In this document: piece after piece, positions 42,637 to 51,903 of the stretch | Layout: each line of letters begins with the position of its first letter | Numbering within the stretch: the stretch's first letter is position 1 | Assembly: GCA_937924855.1 (NCBI GenBank) | Contig: CALEYQ010000071.1 | Location: 1-64,000, forward strand | Direction of reading: 5' to 3' | DNA: 64,000 nucleotides | Source of the DNA: an uncultured Bacteroidota bacterium | GTDB lineage: Bacteria; Bacteroidota; Bacteroidia; JADZBD01 | Translations under genes and position numbers: made by a program | The notes under the pieces: generated by a model | Databases searched by the model: none | Told to the model about the DNA's origin: nothing | Seen by the model: the letters and a program-made list of their open reading frames with translations, nothing else

Positions 42637-43506
42637 ATGGCCGATAAATACAACCGTCGACGTACCCGCTCTGCATCGGTAACTACCGTGATCAGTCTTT
42701 CCCTGGTGCTTTTTATGCTGGGAATGCTGGGCTTTCTGGTGCTTTCGGCCAAAAAAGTGAGCGATTACTTTAAGGAAAATATCCCCTTTCAGTGTTACAT
42801 CCGAGAGGATGCCTCCGAGGCGGATATCCGGAAATTTCAGAAAACCCTCGAAGCCAGCCGCTATGTGAAGTCCGCCGCATATATTTCCCGGGAAGACGCC
42901 CTGGAAATTTATAAAAAGGATGTGGGTGAAGATTTCCTCCCGCTATTGGGAAAAAATATTCTTCCCGCCAGCCTCGACCTTCATCTGGTTGCGGCCTACG
43001 CCCATGCCGACAGCATTGCCTGGATAAAAAAAGACATTATGGAAAGCGGCCTGGTAAGTGAGTTCCGCTATGTGGAAAGTCTGGTCACCAAAATAAACGA
43101 CAATCTGGGCAAGGTATCACTGGTTTTTTTGCTGATCATAGGAGTTCTTTCCATCATTGCCATTGCCTTGATAAATAATACCATTCGCCTGGCCATCTAT
43201 TCCAAGCGGTTTATCATAAAAACCATGCAATTGGTGGGAGCCACAGCAGGATTTATTTCCCGACCCTTCCTGCTTCAGGGAGTTCTCCAGGGAATTTACG
43301 GCGCCCTCCTGGCGATGATTTTTCTGGCCGGATCGGTTTATTTTCTGAAACGGGGAATACCCGATTTACTTCAGGTGCTCGACGAGCGCCTCTTCCTCGG
43401 GCTGTTTGGCCTCATACTCGTTTCGGGAATACTCATATCTTTGGCATCCACTTTTTTTGCCGTCAGGAAATACCTGCGCCTGCGACGCGATGATTTGTAT
43501 AATTAA
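42637..43506 (+). CDS. ftsX: Cell-division permease-like protein FtsX
   Basis: A 289-residue protein with four membrane segments: one near the N-terminus (about 17-40), an extracytoplasmic loop (about 45-160) and three in the C-terminal half, with the FtsX/MacB-like segment TIRLAIYSKRFIIKTMQLVGA. It partners the ATPase FtsE (not in the window) to activate peptidoglycan hydrolases. It opens the ftsX-DUF3098-uppP-truB operon. Start ATG 42637 lies 7 bases after a TAATTTCG box. Confidence 0.92.
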   Translation: MADKYNRRRTRSASVTTVISLSLVLFMLGMLGFLVLSAKKVSDYFKENIPFQCYIREDASEADIRKFQKTLEASRYVKSAAYISREDALEIYKKDVGEDFLPLLGKNILPASLDLHLVAAYAHADSIAWIKKDIMESGLVSEFRYVESLVTKINDNLGKVSLVFLLIIGVLSIIAIALINNTIRLAIYSKRFIIKTMQLVGATAGFISRPFLLQGVLQGIYGALLAMIFLAGSVYFLKRGIPDLLQVLDERLFLGLFGLILVSGILISLASTFFAVRKYLRLRRDDLYN

Positions 43507-43516
43507 ATTTTGAACC

Positions 43517-43753
43517 ATGAACGATTTCAGAAAACCCGGTTTTGCCTTCGGAAAAGAAAATTACCTGATTATGATTGCAGGTGTGGTTTTAGTGGCCATA
43601 GGCATGTTGCTCATGATGGGAGGCGGCAGCGATGACCCCAATGTGTTCAGCGAGGAAATTTTCAGCACCCGACGCATTACCATTGCCCCCCTGGTAATCC
43701 TGGCCGGATTTGGCGTTGTGCTTTATTCCATCGTTAAGAAACCCAAGGCCTAA
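43517..43753 (+). CDS. DUF3098 family small membrane protein
   Basis: A 78-residue protein with two membrane segments (about 17-35 and 55-73) separated by a GGGSDDPNVFSEEIF loop. This family characteristically lies between ftsX and uppP in Bacteroidota, and its function is unknown. Eleven to thirteen bases separate it from its neighbours. Confidence 0.88.
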   Translation: MNDFRKPGFAFGKENYLIMIAGVVLVAIGMLLMMGGGSDDPNVFSEEIFSTRRITIAPLVILAGFGVVLYSIVKKPKA

Positions 43754-43766
43754 TTAATCCAGTTCT

Positions 43767-44570
43767 ATGAGCTTTGCGGAAGCGGTGGTGCTTGCCATCA
43801 TTGAAGGTCTTTCCGAATTCCTGCCCATATCTTCCACCGGACACATGATTATCGGGTCGACCCTGATGGGCATTGCCTCTGATGATTTTGTGAAATTATT
43901 TACCGTTGCCATTCAGTTTGGAGCCATCCTCTCGGTTATTGCACTCTATTACAAACGCTTTTTCCGCTCCTTTGATTTTTATTTTCGCCTGGGTGTTGGT
44001 TTTATCCCCGCAGCCATTGCCGGCCTGCTCCTGAAAAAACACATCGATGCCCTGCTTGAAAATGTTTTGGTGGTGGGGATTGCTCTTTTTGCAGGGGGGA
44101 TAATTTTTCTGTTTATCGACAAATGGTTTCCCGGTAAGGATGACAAGGAAGAGCCCGAAACGGAAGTGCCCTACAGTTCGGCATTTATCATTGGTTGTTT
44201 TCAGGTGATTGCCATGATTCCCGGGGTGTCGCGATCGGCCGCTACCATCATTGGAGGATTAACGAGAGGACTGAGCCGGAAAAGAGCCGCTGAATTTTCA
44301 TTCTTTCTAGCGGTTCCCACCATGTTTGCAGCTACCTGTAAATCCTTGTACGATTATATCAAAGACGGCGGCAGTTTTACCTCCGAACACCTGAATCTAT
44401 TTCTGGTTGGAAATGCCGTTGCCTTTATTGTGGCTGCCATTGCCATTAAATCGTTTATTGCCTTTCTGAATAACCACGGATTTAAAGCCTTTGGCTATTA
44501 CCGCCTGGTGGTGGGCGGTTTAATTATTGCCCTTTTCTATATGGGTGTGAACCTTCGTATCATTGACTGA
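43767..44570 (+). CDS. uppP: Undecaprenyl-diphosphatase
   Basis: A 267-residue inner-membrane phosphatase recycling the undecaprenyl carrier used for cell-wall and O-antigen synthesis. Catalytic motifs EGLSEFLPISSTGHM (about 13-27) and PGVSRSAATIIGG (about 150) are intact, with about eight membrane segments. Its stop overlaps the TTG start of truB by 8 bp. Confidence 0.95.
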   Translation: MSFAEAVVLAIIEGLSEFLPISSTGHMIIGSTLMGIASDDFVKLFTVAIQFGAILSVIALYYKRFFRSFDFYFRLGVGFIPAAIAGLLLKKHIDALLENVLVVGIALFAGGIIFLFIDKWFPGKDDKEEPETEVPYSSAFIIGCFQVIAMIPGVSRSAATIIGGLTRGLSRKRAAEFSFFLAVPTMFAATCKSLYDYIKDGGSFTSEHLNLFLVGNAVAFIVAAIAIKSFIAFLNNHGFKAFGYYRLVVGGLIIALFYMGVNLRIID

Positions 44571-45291
44571 TATTCCCTTTATACAGCCCGATCAGGGGGC
44601 ATTAATTCTGGTTAATAAGCCTCTTACATGGACTTCTTTTGATGTGGTTCAGAAAATAAAGTGGACCCTTAAATTTTTTTACGGCAAGGATATTAAAGTA
44701 GGTCATGCCGGAACCCTCGACCCGCTGGCCAGCGGACTATTGGTAATTTGCACCGGTAAAATGACACGGCAGATTGATCAGTTCCAGGCCGGCGAAAAGG
44801 AATATACCGGAACTTTTTACATGGGTGCCACAACGCCATCGCTTGACCACGAAACCCCAATTGAAAAGGAATTTCCTGCAGCCCACCTGAATCTTACATT
44901 GCTTCAGGAAGCAGCCGGTAAATTTCTGGGCGAACAGGATCAAATCCCCCCTCTGCATTCCGCCAAATGGATTGACGGAAAAAGAGCCTATAAAATTGCC
45001 CGTGCCGGCAAAGAAGCCGATGTGCCTCCGGCCCGGGTAACTATTCATGAGTTTGAAATAACTGCCTTCGAACCCCCGCTCGTTCATTTTAGGGTAGTGT
45101 GCAGTAAGGGAACCTACATCCGTTCCCTGGCGCGCGATTTTGGCCTGGCATGTAACTCAGCGGCTTTTTTGAATTCGCTGGTGAGAACCCGGAGCGGATC
45201 CTTTTCACTGAAGGACGCCTATGAAGTGGAGGAATTTTGCGCTCTTTTTCCTGCACAGTTTTCACGCGAGGAAGTAAAAAGAAAGAAATAA
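44563..45291 (+). CDS. truB: tRNA pseudouridine-55 synthase
   Basis: A 242-residue pseudouridine synthase for tRNA position 55. The catalytic Asp lies in HAGTLDPLASGLL; later KGTYIRSLARDFG is typical of the family. The start is TTG at 44563, inside uppP; downstream ATGs would cut into the conserved LVNKPLTWTSFD start of the fold. Confidence 0.93.
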   Translation: MTDIPFIQPDQGALILVNKPLTWTSFDVVQKIKWTLKFFYGKDIKVGHAGTLDPLASGLLVICTGKMTRQIDQFQAGEKEYTGTFYMGATTPSLDHETPIEKEFPAAHLNLTLLQEAAGKFLGEQDQIPPLHSAKWIDGKRAYKIARAGKEADVPPARVTIHEFEITAFEPPLVHFRVVCSKGTYIRSLARDFGLACNSAAFLNSLVRTRSGSFSLKDAYEVEEFCALFPAQFSREEVKRKK

Positions 45292-45301
45292 ATCAAAGCC
45301 T

Positions 45302-45309
45302 TATCTTTG
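45302..45309 (+). promoter_or_regulatory. -7 box TATCTTTG next to kynU start
   Basis: TATCTTTG matches TAnnTTTG exactly and ends 6 bases before ATG 45316. It shows that the TTG at 45307 is not the start, and suggests little or no leader. Confidence 0.5.
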
Positions 45310-45315
45310 ACTCCT

Positions 45316-46587
45316 ATGAATTTTGAGTATTCGGAAGATTTTGCGAAAAAACAGGATGCTGCTGATGAACTGAAAAGCTTCAGGGAAAAATTTTACTTTC
45401 CCCAGCTGGAAGGGAAAGATGTGGTTTATTTCACCGGGAACTCATTGGGACTTCAGCCCAAAACGGTTCAGGATTATGTGTTGAATGAATTGGAAGACTG
45501 GGCCGGATTCGGTGTTGAAGGTCACCTTCATGCCCGTAAACCCTGGCTTCCCTATCACGAACAATTCAGTCCCCTCCTGGCGAAAATTACGGGGGCTTTG
45601 CCTGAAGAAGTGGTGGCCATGAACCAGCTAACCGTGAACCTTCACCTGCTCATGGTTTCTTTTTACCGGCCTTCCGGCAGAAGGAATAAAATTCTCTGCG
45701 AAAACCGGCCCTTCTCTTCCGACCAATATGCACTCGAAAGTCAGGCCCGCTTTCATAACCTGAATCCCGGTGAAACGGTTATTGAAATGAGTCCCCGCAA
45801 GGGAGAGTATTGTTTGCGAACCGAAGATATTCTTTCCAAAATAGAAGAGCTTGGCGAAGAGCTTGCGCTCGTGATGTTCGGTGGTGTTAATTATTTTACG
45901 GGTCAGAAGTTCAACATGGAAAAAATCACGGCAGCGGCTCACAAGGTGGGTGCCATCGCCGGTTTCGACCTGGCTCATGCCGCCGGAAATGTGGAGCTCA
46001 GACTTCACGACTGGAATGTGGATTTTGCCTGCTGGTGCTCTTACAAATATTTGAACTCAGGACCCGGTAGTGTAGCCGGTGCATTCGTGCATAAAAACCA
46101 TCATGGAAAAAATCTTCCCATGTTTGCCGGCTGGTGGGGTCACGATAAAGACAGCCGGTTCAAAATGGAAAAAGGGTTTAAGCCCATTCCCACCGCAGAG
46201 GCCTGGCAGCTGAGCAATGCTCCGGTTTTATCCATGGCCGCTCATAAAGCCTCGCTCGATATTTTTGAGGAAGCCGGAATGAGCCGCCTGCTCAAAAAGC
46301 AAAAAGCCCTGACGGCTTATCTTGAATTCGTTTTGCGGGAAGTAGCTAAACGAAAAAACAAAAATCTTGAAATTATTACGCCTGCCGCCGAAGATGAAAG
46401 AGGTTGCCAGATTAGTGTGGTTGCTCATGGAATGGGAAAGGAGTTATTCGCAAGCCTGATTTCGCAGGGGGTAATTTCAGATTGGCGCGAACCCAATGTA
46501 ATCCGGATGGCTCCGGTTCCGCTTTATAATTCTTTCGAAGATGTTTTCCGTTTCGGAAAAATTCTGGAGCACTGCCTGAGCAGCTGA
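45316..46587 (+). CDS. kynU: Kynureninase
   Basis: A 423-residue PLP enzyme hydrolysing (3-hydroxy)kynurenine to (3-hydroxy)anthranilate and alanine. Seen: the N-terminal YFTGNSLGLQPK, MNQLTVNLHLLM, DLAHAAGNVELRLHDW, and the PLP lysine in WCSYKYLNSGPGS. The start is ATG 45316 (MNFEYSEDFAKKQ). It feeds the dioxygenase gene at 30680-31204; the two lie far apart. The stop is 3 bases from that of the convergent aminotransferase. Confidence 0.94.
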   Translation: MNFEYSEDFAKKQDAADELKSFREKFYFPQLEGKDVVYFTGNSLGLQPKTVQDYVLNELEDWAGFGVEGHLHARKPWLPYHEQFSPLLAKITGALPEEVVAMNQLTVNLHLLMVSFYRPSGRRNKILCENRPFSSDQYALESQARFHNLNPGETVIEMSPRKGEYCLRTEDILSKIEELGEELALVMFGGVNYFTGQKFNMEKITAAAHKVGAIAGFDLAHAAGNVELRLHDWNVDFACWCSYKYLNSGPGSVAGAFVHKNHHGKNLPMFAGWWGHDKDSRFKMEKGFKPIPTAEAWQLSNAPVLSMAAHKASLDIFEEAGMSRLLKKQKALTAYLEFVLREVAKRKNKNLEIITPAAEDERGCQISVVAHGMGKELFASLISQGVISDWREPNVIRMAPVPLYNSFEDVFRFGKILEHCLSS

Positions 46588-46590
46588 GGA

Positions 46591-47814
46591 TTATACTTTT
46601 TCCGCTGCTTTTTTTCCTGTCTTCCGTCCCGGATACACTTTTAAAGCTTCATCCAGGCATTCCATGGCTTTTTTCAAATCATCGAGATTAAGAACATAAG
46701 CAATGCGTACTTCATCTTTTCCGGCACCCGGAGTGGAATAAAATCCGGTGGCGGGAGCAAACATCACCGTGTTCCCATCGTGAGAAAACGATTCAAGAAG
46801 CCATTGGCAAAACACATCCGCATCGTCGATGGGAAGCCGGGCAATACAATAAAAAGCGCCCCTTGGGTTCGGACAGAAAACCCCGGGCATTTTAGACAGG
46901 GCTTCAATTACAAAATTTCTGCGCAGGGTATATTCTTTATTTACTTCTTCAAAATAGGAGGGAGGGGTGGAAAGGGCGGCTTCGGCACCAATTTGTCCGA
47001 AGGTAGGCGGACTCAACCTTGCCTGGGCAAATTTCATGGCCCCCTTCATCACTTCTTTGTTGTGCGAAACCATAGCTCCAATCCTTGCTCCACAGGCTGA
47101 ATAGCGCTTGGAAATAGAATCAACCAGCACCACATTTTGCTGAACGCCTTCCAGATGCAAAACGGAAATGTATTTGCTTCCATCGTAGGTAAACTCACGA
47201 TACACTTCATCACTGATTAAAAAGAGGTCGTGTTTGAGAATTAGATTTTTCAGTTTTTCCAATTCTTCACGGGTGTACAGATAGCCGGTTGGATTCCCCG
47301 GATTGCAAATCATTATGCCCCGGGTTTTGGGCGTAATCAGATGTTCAAATTCTTCAATCGGAGGAAGCGCAAAACCGGTTTCGATATAGGATCGGATGGG
47401 TTTTACAATAATATCGGCTGCGGTTGAAAACCCGTTGTAGTTGGCATAAAAGGGTTCGGGAATAATTATTTCATCGCCGGGGTTGAAGCAGGTCATCAAT
47501 GCAAAGGAAATGGCTTCCGATCCGCCGTTGGTAATGATGATTTCTTCAGGACCTACATGAATACCGTGGGAACCGTAATACTTCGCAAGTGCAATACGGT
47601 AAGATTCATTGCCTGCCGAATGGGAATACTCCAGCACTTTTAAATCTGAATTCTTTATGGCATCGAGATAAACGGGCGGAGTTTCAATGTCGGGTTGCCC
47701 GATGTTTAAATGGAAAATATGAACTCCCTTTTTTTTGGCGGCCTCGGCATACGGAACCAGTTTCCGGATGGGAGAGGGGGGCATGGCCTGTGCTTTTTTC
47801 GAAATTCCCGGCAT
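46591..47814 (-). CDS. PLP-dependent class I aminotransferase
   Basis: A 407-residue fold-type I aminotransferase with NIGQPDIETP, CNPGNPTGYLY, the PLP lysine in DSISKRYSACGARIG and a final R-I-A arginine segment (VRIAYVLNLDD). It is close to aspartate/aromatic aminotransferases, but the exact substrate cannot be assigned. Convergence with kynU may or may not mean a role in kynurenine metabolism. A TATCTTTA box lies 20 bases before the ATG. Confidence 0.9.
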   Translation of the reverse strand: MPGISKKAQAMPPSPIRKLVPYAEAAKKKGVHIFHLNIGQPDIETPPVYLDAIKNSDLKVLEYSHSAGNESYRIALAKYYGSHGIHVGPEEIIITNGGSEAISFALMTCFNPGDEIIIPEPFYANYNGFSTAADIIVKPIRSYIETGFALPPIEEFEHLITPKTRGIMICNPGNPTGYLYTREELEKLKNLILKHDLFLISDEVYREFTYDGSKYISVLHLEGVQQNVVLVDSISKRYSACGARIGAMVSHNKEVMKGAMKFAQARLSPPTFGQIGAEAALSTPPSYFEEVNKEYTLRRNFVIEALSKMPGVFCPNPRGAFYCIARLPIDDADVFCQWLLESFSHDGNTVMFAPATGFYSTPGAGKDEVRIAYVLNLDDLKKAMECLDEALKVYPGRKTGKKAAEKV

Positions 47815-47920
47815 TATCTGTCAGTTTTGGGCCTTAAAGATAGGGTTTTACCCCTTTTTTTTCGTCCAAATTTTAGGGAATTTGATGCCCGAACCTTACC
47901 TTTAATACTCATTTTTCGCC

Positions 47921-49525
47921 ATGAAACCCCTTTTTATTTTACTCCTTGTTTCGGGATTAATGCAAGGTCAGGTAAATTTTACTTCTTCTAACCTGCCCAT
48001 TGTGGTTATTAATACCAACAGCCAGACAATCCAGGACACGGTTCGCATCATTGCCAACATGGGCATTATCTATAACGGCCCCGGCAACCGGAATTATATG
48101 ACCGACCCCTTTAATCATTACAACGGAAAAATTTCCATTGAAATCAGGGGAAGTACTTCACAGCAATATCCCAAAAAATCATACGGTCTGGAAACCCAGG
48201 ATAATTTTGGAAACAACCTCGATACTGCGCTGCTGGGAATGCCCCGGGAAAACGACTGGATTCTTTACGGAGCCTACCCCGATAAAACGCTTATGCGTAA
48301 TGAAATTTGCTACGACCTGTTCCGGGACATGGGAAGGTATTGTGCCCGATACCATTTTGTGGAACTGGTAATCAATGGGCAGTACCGGGGCGTTTATTCC
48401 TTTATGGAAAAGCTTAAGCGGGACAAAAACCGGATTGATGTTTCAAAAGTCACCCCCGCTGATACAAGCGGAGATCAGCTTACCGGCGGCTACATCATGA
48501 AGGTGGATAAACTTACCGGCTCCTCGAATACCATAATCCAGTCGCCCTATAATGTTAAGGTAAAATACCTTTACCACGATCCTGAGGATACCGAGTTGCT
48601 GACGGTGCAGCAGAACTATATAAAAAACTACATTCTCAACTTTGAAAATGTAATGTGGGGTTCCAACTTTGCCAACCCCACCACCGGATACCCTTCACTT
48701 ATTGAGCCCAATTCTTTTATTGATTTCATGTTGATGCAGGAACTGGGAAGAACCGTGGATGGTTATCGCTCCAGCTCCTTTTTGTACAAAAAGAAAGATT
48801 CCAAGGGCGGTCTCCTGCATGCGGGTCCTATGTGGGATTTTAATCTTTCCTATGGGAACGCCAACTACTGCGATGCATTCGACACCACAGGATGGCGATG
48901 GAATTTCAATACGGTTTGTCCGAATTTTTCTTCCGCCATTCCTTTCTGGTGGAATAAATTTTTGCAGGACACCTCTTACACCCACCTGCTTCGTTGCCGC
49001 TGGGAGTGGCTGAGGCTAACGGTACTCCATACCGATTCCATGAATGCCCGCATCGATTCTCTCGCCGCCAAATTAAATGAGTCGCGGGTAAGAAATTTTC
49101 AGCAATGGCCAATTTTGGGTGTCTATGTTAACTGGAATCACTTTGTGGGCAATACCTGGCAGGAAGAACTCGACTACCTGAAATGGTGGTTTAAAGCCCG
49201 CAGCGAATGGATGGATCAGAATGTACCCGGATATTGCTGGAACCTCTCGGTTCCCACGACCCAACAACCTGTTTCCGGTATTATTACCCAGCCTAACCCT
49301 GCTGCCGGATATTTCTATCTCAATTGGAAGGGAAACAATATTTTAACCGGAGGCTCGGTTCAGATTATGGATGTTCAGGGAAAAACCATTTACAGCAAGT
49401 CCGGTATAACAGAATCTCCACTGCTTATTGAGACCGAAACCTGGTCGCCGGGACTTTATTTTATACGGGTTCAGGGCAATGACGGGAAATCATATTCCGT
49501 ACGCCTGGTTTCTGTTCCAAGATAA
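47921..49525 (+). CDS. CotH-family protein with T9SS sorting domain (second copy)
   Basis: A 534-residue secreted protein built like the one at 7072-8655: signal peptide (MKPLFILLLVSGLMQG), CotH domain with IEIRGSTSQQYPKKSYGLE, GMPRENDWILYGAY, DKTLMRNEICYDL, YRGVYSFMEKLKRD and GPMWDFNLSYGN, then a T9SS domain (about 450-534; TQPNPAAGYFYL, SPGLYFIRVQG). The shared motif order shows a gene duplication. Function unknown; surface-associated. Confidence 0.9.
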   Translation: MKPLFILLLVSGLMQGQVNFTSSNLPIVVINTNSQTIQDTVRIIANMGIIYNGPGNRNYMTDPFNHYNGKISIEIRGSTSQQYPKKSYGLETQDNFGNNLDTALLGMPRENDWILYGAYPDKTLMRNEICYDLFRDMGRYCARYHFVELVINGQYRGVYSFMEKLKRDKNRIDVSKVTPADTSGDQLTGGYIMKVDKLTGSSNTIIQSPYNVKVKYLYHDPEDTELLTVQQNYIKNYILNFENVMWGSNFANPTTGYPSLIEPNSFIDFMLMQELGRTVDGYRSSSFLYKKKDSKGGLLHAGPMWDFNLSYGNANYCDAFDTTGWRWNFNTVCPNFSSAIPFWWNKFLQDTSYTHLLRCRWEWLRLTVLHTDSMNARIDSLAAKLNESRVRNFQQWPILGVYVNWNHFVGNTWQEELDYLKWWFKARSEWMDQNVPGYCWNLSVPTTQQPVSGIITQPNPAAGYFYLNWKGNNILTGGSVQIMDVQGKTIYSKSGITESPLLIETETWSPGLYFIRVQGNDGKSYSVRLVSVPR

Positions 49526-49529
49526 AATT

Positions 49530-50450
49530 CTATTCGAGAATCAGTTCGGTTTGTCCTATTACCGCTTTGTCGGTTACAACCTCTATCAGATATTTTCCGG
49601 GTAAAAAGGGAACATCTGTTTTGGCCGTATAAAGGGCCACAAAGGTGTCGGAGTTATTGTAGGAAACGGTAGTCTTGGCTGCAAAAAAGCCCTTGCTGTT
49701 ATTGAAAGTAAACATATTGCTTTCATCGGTGCTTTTGGCAAGTTCTTTTCCGTCGGGGGTTACTATTCGGGCATAAACAATGCGTTCACCCGATTTGGCA
49801 ATCCGGTTCTCACCGAGAGAAAGGGTAATCTTTATTTTTTCAACCCGCTTGGCACTTTTTGTTTCCAATTCTTTTTTGCCCCCGCTCCGATATCTGACTC
49901 CGGTTGCCCTCAGGTTGTTTGCTTTCAGAACCATACCCAGGCTAACGGTATTTTGAAGGTCTTCCTTTTCAGCCGTCAGCTGCTTGGTTTTTCCTTTTTC
50001 CTCGTCGAGTTTGTTTTGAACCTGATTTTTTTCAGCAATAATTTCTTTGTTCAGCCTTCCCAGCGAATCTATTTGCTGAACGAAATGTTTCATGATCCTC
50101 CTCAGGGTTTCGGTTTCTTTGGTCAGTTTGTGAATCATATAAGCATCGCCCTCGTGCTTTTTGGCGAGCACCATGAGGCTGTCGATCATTTTTATTTTCT
50201 GGTCGAGTTCGGCTTGCAAACGGGCATCGGATGTTTTTAGCATTTCGTATTCGCCCTTGAGCTTATCCAGGTCGGTTTGCAGCGATTCTGCTCTTTCCAC
50301 AAAAATCAGCTTTTCTTTTTCCACGGTCTCAATCCGGGTTTTCTGGGTAAAGAACAAAATGGAGAGTAAAATGATCAAAAGGGTTTCTACACCGATAATG
50401 ATCAGGTAAATGCGGGGGGTTTTGTTTTCTTCTTGCTGATTTTGACTCAT
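49530..50450 (-). CDS. Membrane-anchored coiled-coil protein
   Basis: A 306-residue protein: short charged N-terminus, one membrane segment (about 14-33, YLIIIGVETLLIILLSILFF), a coiled coil of about 140 residues (40-180) and a beta-rich C-terminal domain (about 185-306; IKITLSLGENRIAKSGER, KYLIEVVTDKAVIG). It probably faces the periplasm with the coiled coil as a spacer. Family known only as hypothetical in Bacteroidota as far as I can tell. A perfect TAACTTTG box (50478-50485) lies 27 bases upstream of the ATG. Confidence 0.75.
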   Translation of the reverse strand: MSQNQQEENKTPRIYLIIIGVETLLIILLSILFFTQKTRIETVEKEKLIFVERAESLQTDLDKLKGEYEMLKTSDARLQAELDQKIKMIDSLMVLAKKHEGDAYMIHKLTKETETLRRIMKHFVQQIDSLGRLNKEIIAEKNQVQNKLDEEKGKTKQLTAEKEDLQNTVSLGMVLKANNLRATGVRYRSGGKKELETKSAKRVEKIKITLSLGENRIAKSGERIVYARIVTPDGKELAKSTDESNMFTFNNSKGFFAAKTTVSYNNSDTFVALYTAKTDVPFLPGKYLIEVVTDKAVIGQTELILE

Positions 50451-50530
50451 GAATAATTTAAAACCTTTTGGTTATCGCAAAGTTACGGAAATTAGACCCG
50501 GCATTGGATAATGCCCCTTAAGTTTTCAAC

Positions 50531-51232
50531 ATGTCCCGTTCGAATATCTGGACCCAAATGCTGGATTTGCTATGGCCTCCCGTTTGCCGGATCTGCGGCG
50601 GACCTGAGGGCGGGATGAAGATCAGCGTTTGCAACTATTGCCTGGCGGGACTTCCCAAAACCTTATACCACTACTGGCCCGAAAATCCTGTTTCGAGAGT
50701 TTTTTACGGTCGTTTGCCCCTTGTGGCTGCAACGGCCTTTTTAAATTATAATAAAAATGGAGCAACACGCAAACTGATTCACGAAATAAAATACAATAAC
50801 GGCCTTTGTTTGGGCGAAACCCTGGGTATGATGCTGGGAAATGAAATTTCAAGCCTCCCTTTTTTCCGGGAAGTGGAAATGGTGGTTCCGGTTCCTCTGG
50901 CTCCCAAAAAACTAAAAATAAGGGGCTATAACCAGTGCGAATATATTGCCTCCGGAATTGCCAAAGCGGCAGGATACAATACTGCGTTTAATGCTTTGAT
51001 AAGAAACAATTACCGCGGTTCCCAAACTAAAAGAAACCGGATTAAGCGCTGGGAAAATGTAAAAGGCTCTTTTGAAGTGGCGGAACCCGGCAGCTTATAC
51101 GGAAAACACATTCTTCTGGTGGATGATGTTATTACCACCGGAGCTACCCTGGAAGCATGCGCCTCGGAAATTTTAAAGGTTGAAAAAACTAAAATCAGCA
51201 TTGCCACCCTGGCCTATACCAAAGACCGGTAA
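50531..51232 (+). CDS. ComF-family phosphoribosyltransferase-like protein
   Basis: A 233-residue protein with an N-terminal zinc-binding Cys motif (CRICGG and CNYC) and a phosphoribosyltransferase-fold C-terminal domain with the PRPP loop LLVDDVITTGATLEA. The ComF family is involved in DNA uptake in competent bacteria and occurs widely outside them. Its stop is next to the stop of the convergent gene at 51234. Confidence 0.9.
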   Translation: MSRSNIWTQMLDLLWPPVCRICGGPEGGMKISVCNYCLAGLPKTLYHYWPENPVSRVFYGRLPLVAATAFLNYNKNGATRKLIHEIKYNNGLCLGETLGMMLGNEISSLPFFREVEMVVPVPLAPKKLKIRGYNQCEYIASGIAKAAGYNTAFNALIRNNYRGSQTKRNRIKRWENVKGSFEVAEPGSLYGKHILLVDDVITTGATLEACASEILKVEKTKISIATLAYTKDR

Positions 51233-51233
51233 G

Positions 51234-51854
51234 CTATTTAAAGGATCGTACGCCCATGGAAGCTCCGGAAAAAAAACCAAAGCGACCATCATCGTAATAG
51301 GCTTTTGCACCACCAAAAACGGAAAAGAAAAACTCATTCCTGATTTTGAAAAAAGCCTGTACACCCGATTCGCCGAAATCCCTTATATATAGCCGCTCCC
51401 TCATGGGAAGATTAACGGTTTCGGAACAAATGGGATTGATAAAGGGCAACAATTCAACTTTTTTCCCCACCGGAATTTTAAAACCAACTCCCTCGGGAAG
51501 CAAAATGGTAAGGAAAAGAAGAAAACGGGCAGTATTATCCAGAAAATTATCAGTCCCCGGCTCAATTTCCCCAAAGCCCCTTATGCCATGTGCCATGCCC
51601 CAAGGGGTTCGGAATCCAAAATTTCCGGGATGTTCCTTGCCCATGCCAAAGCGATAGTTAAGATACCACCGGGGTTCTTTCCCAAGGGGAATCTGGAGTG
51701 AAAGTCCGTAATAAACGGAGCCGGGATCGGCAAAAGTTTTTTCACCAAACAGCCCAAGACGGATGCTGTTTTTGTCTTTTGAGGTAGTGTCGCTTTGTCC
51801 CTGAATGGAAAGACTCAGGGTTAAAACAAGCAACAGGGATAAAAGTAGGCGCAT
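51234..51854 (-). CDS. Exported protein of unknown function
   Basis: A 206-residue protein from ATG 51854 (MRLLLSLLLVLTLSLSIQGQ, clean signal peptide). An upstream TTG at 51884 is in frame but would spoil the signal peptide. The mature part is Gly/aromatic-rich with alternating strands (YGLSLQIPLG, FFSVFGGAKAYY, FFSGASMGVRSF), so a small outer-membrane barrel is possible. No family recognised. Confidence 0.65.
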   Translation of the reverse strand: MRLLLSLLLVLTLSLSIQGQSDTTSKDKNSIRLGLFGEKTFADPGSVYYGLSLQIPLGKEPRWYLNYRFGMGKEHPGNFGFRTPWGMAHGIRGFGEIEPGTDNFLDNTARFLLFLTILLPEGVGFKIPVGKKVELLPFINPICSETVNLPMRERLYIRDFGESGVQAFFKIRNEFFFSVFGGAKAYYDDGRFGFFSGASMGVRSFK

Positions 51855-51891
51855 ATTGAATTTCCGGCACAAAAGATAGGCCAATTTTTAT

Positions 51892-51899
51892 CATATTTG
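51892..51899 (+). promoter_or_regulatory. Candidate -7 box CATATTTG next to start codon
   Basis: CATATTTG ends 4 bases before the ATG at 51904; one mismatch to TAnnTTTG. No clear -33 box. Confidence 0.35.
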
Positions 51900-51903
51900 T
51901 TCT

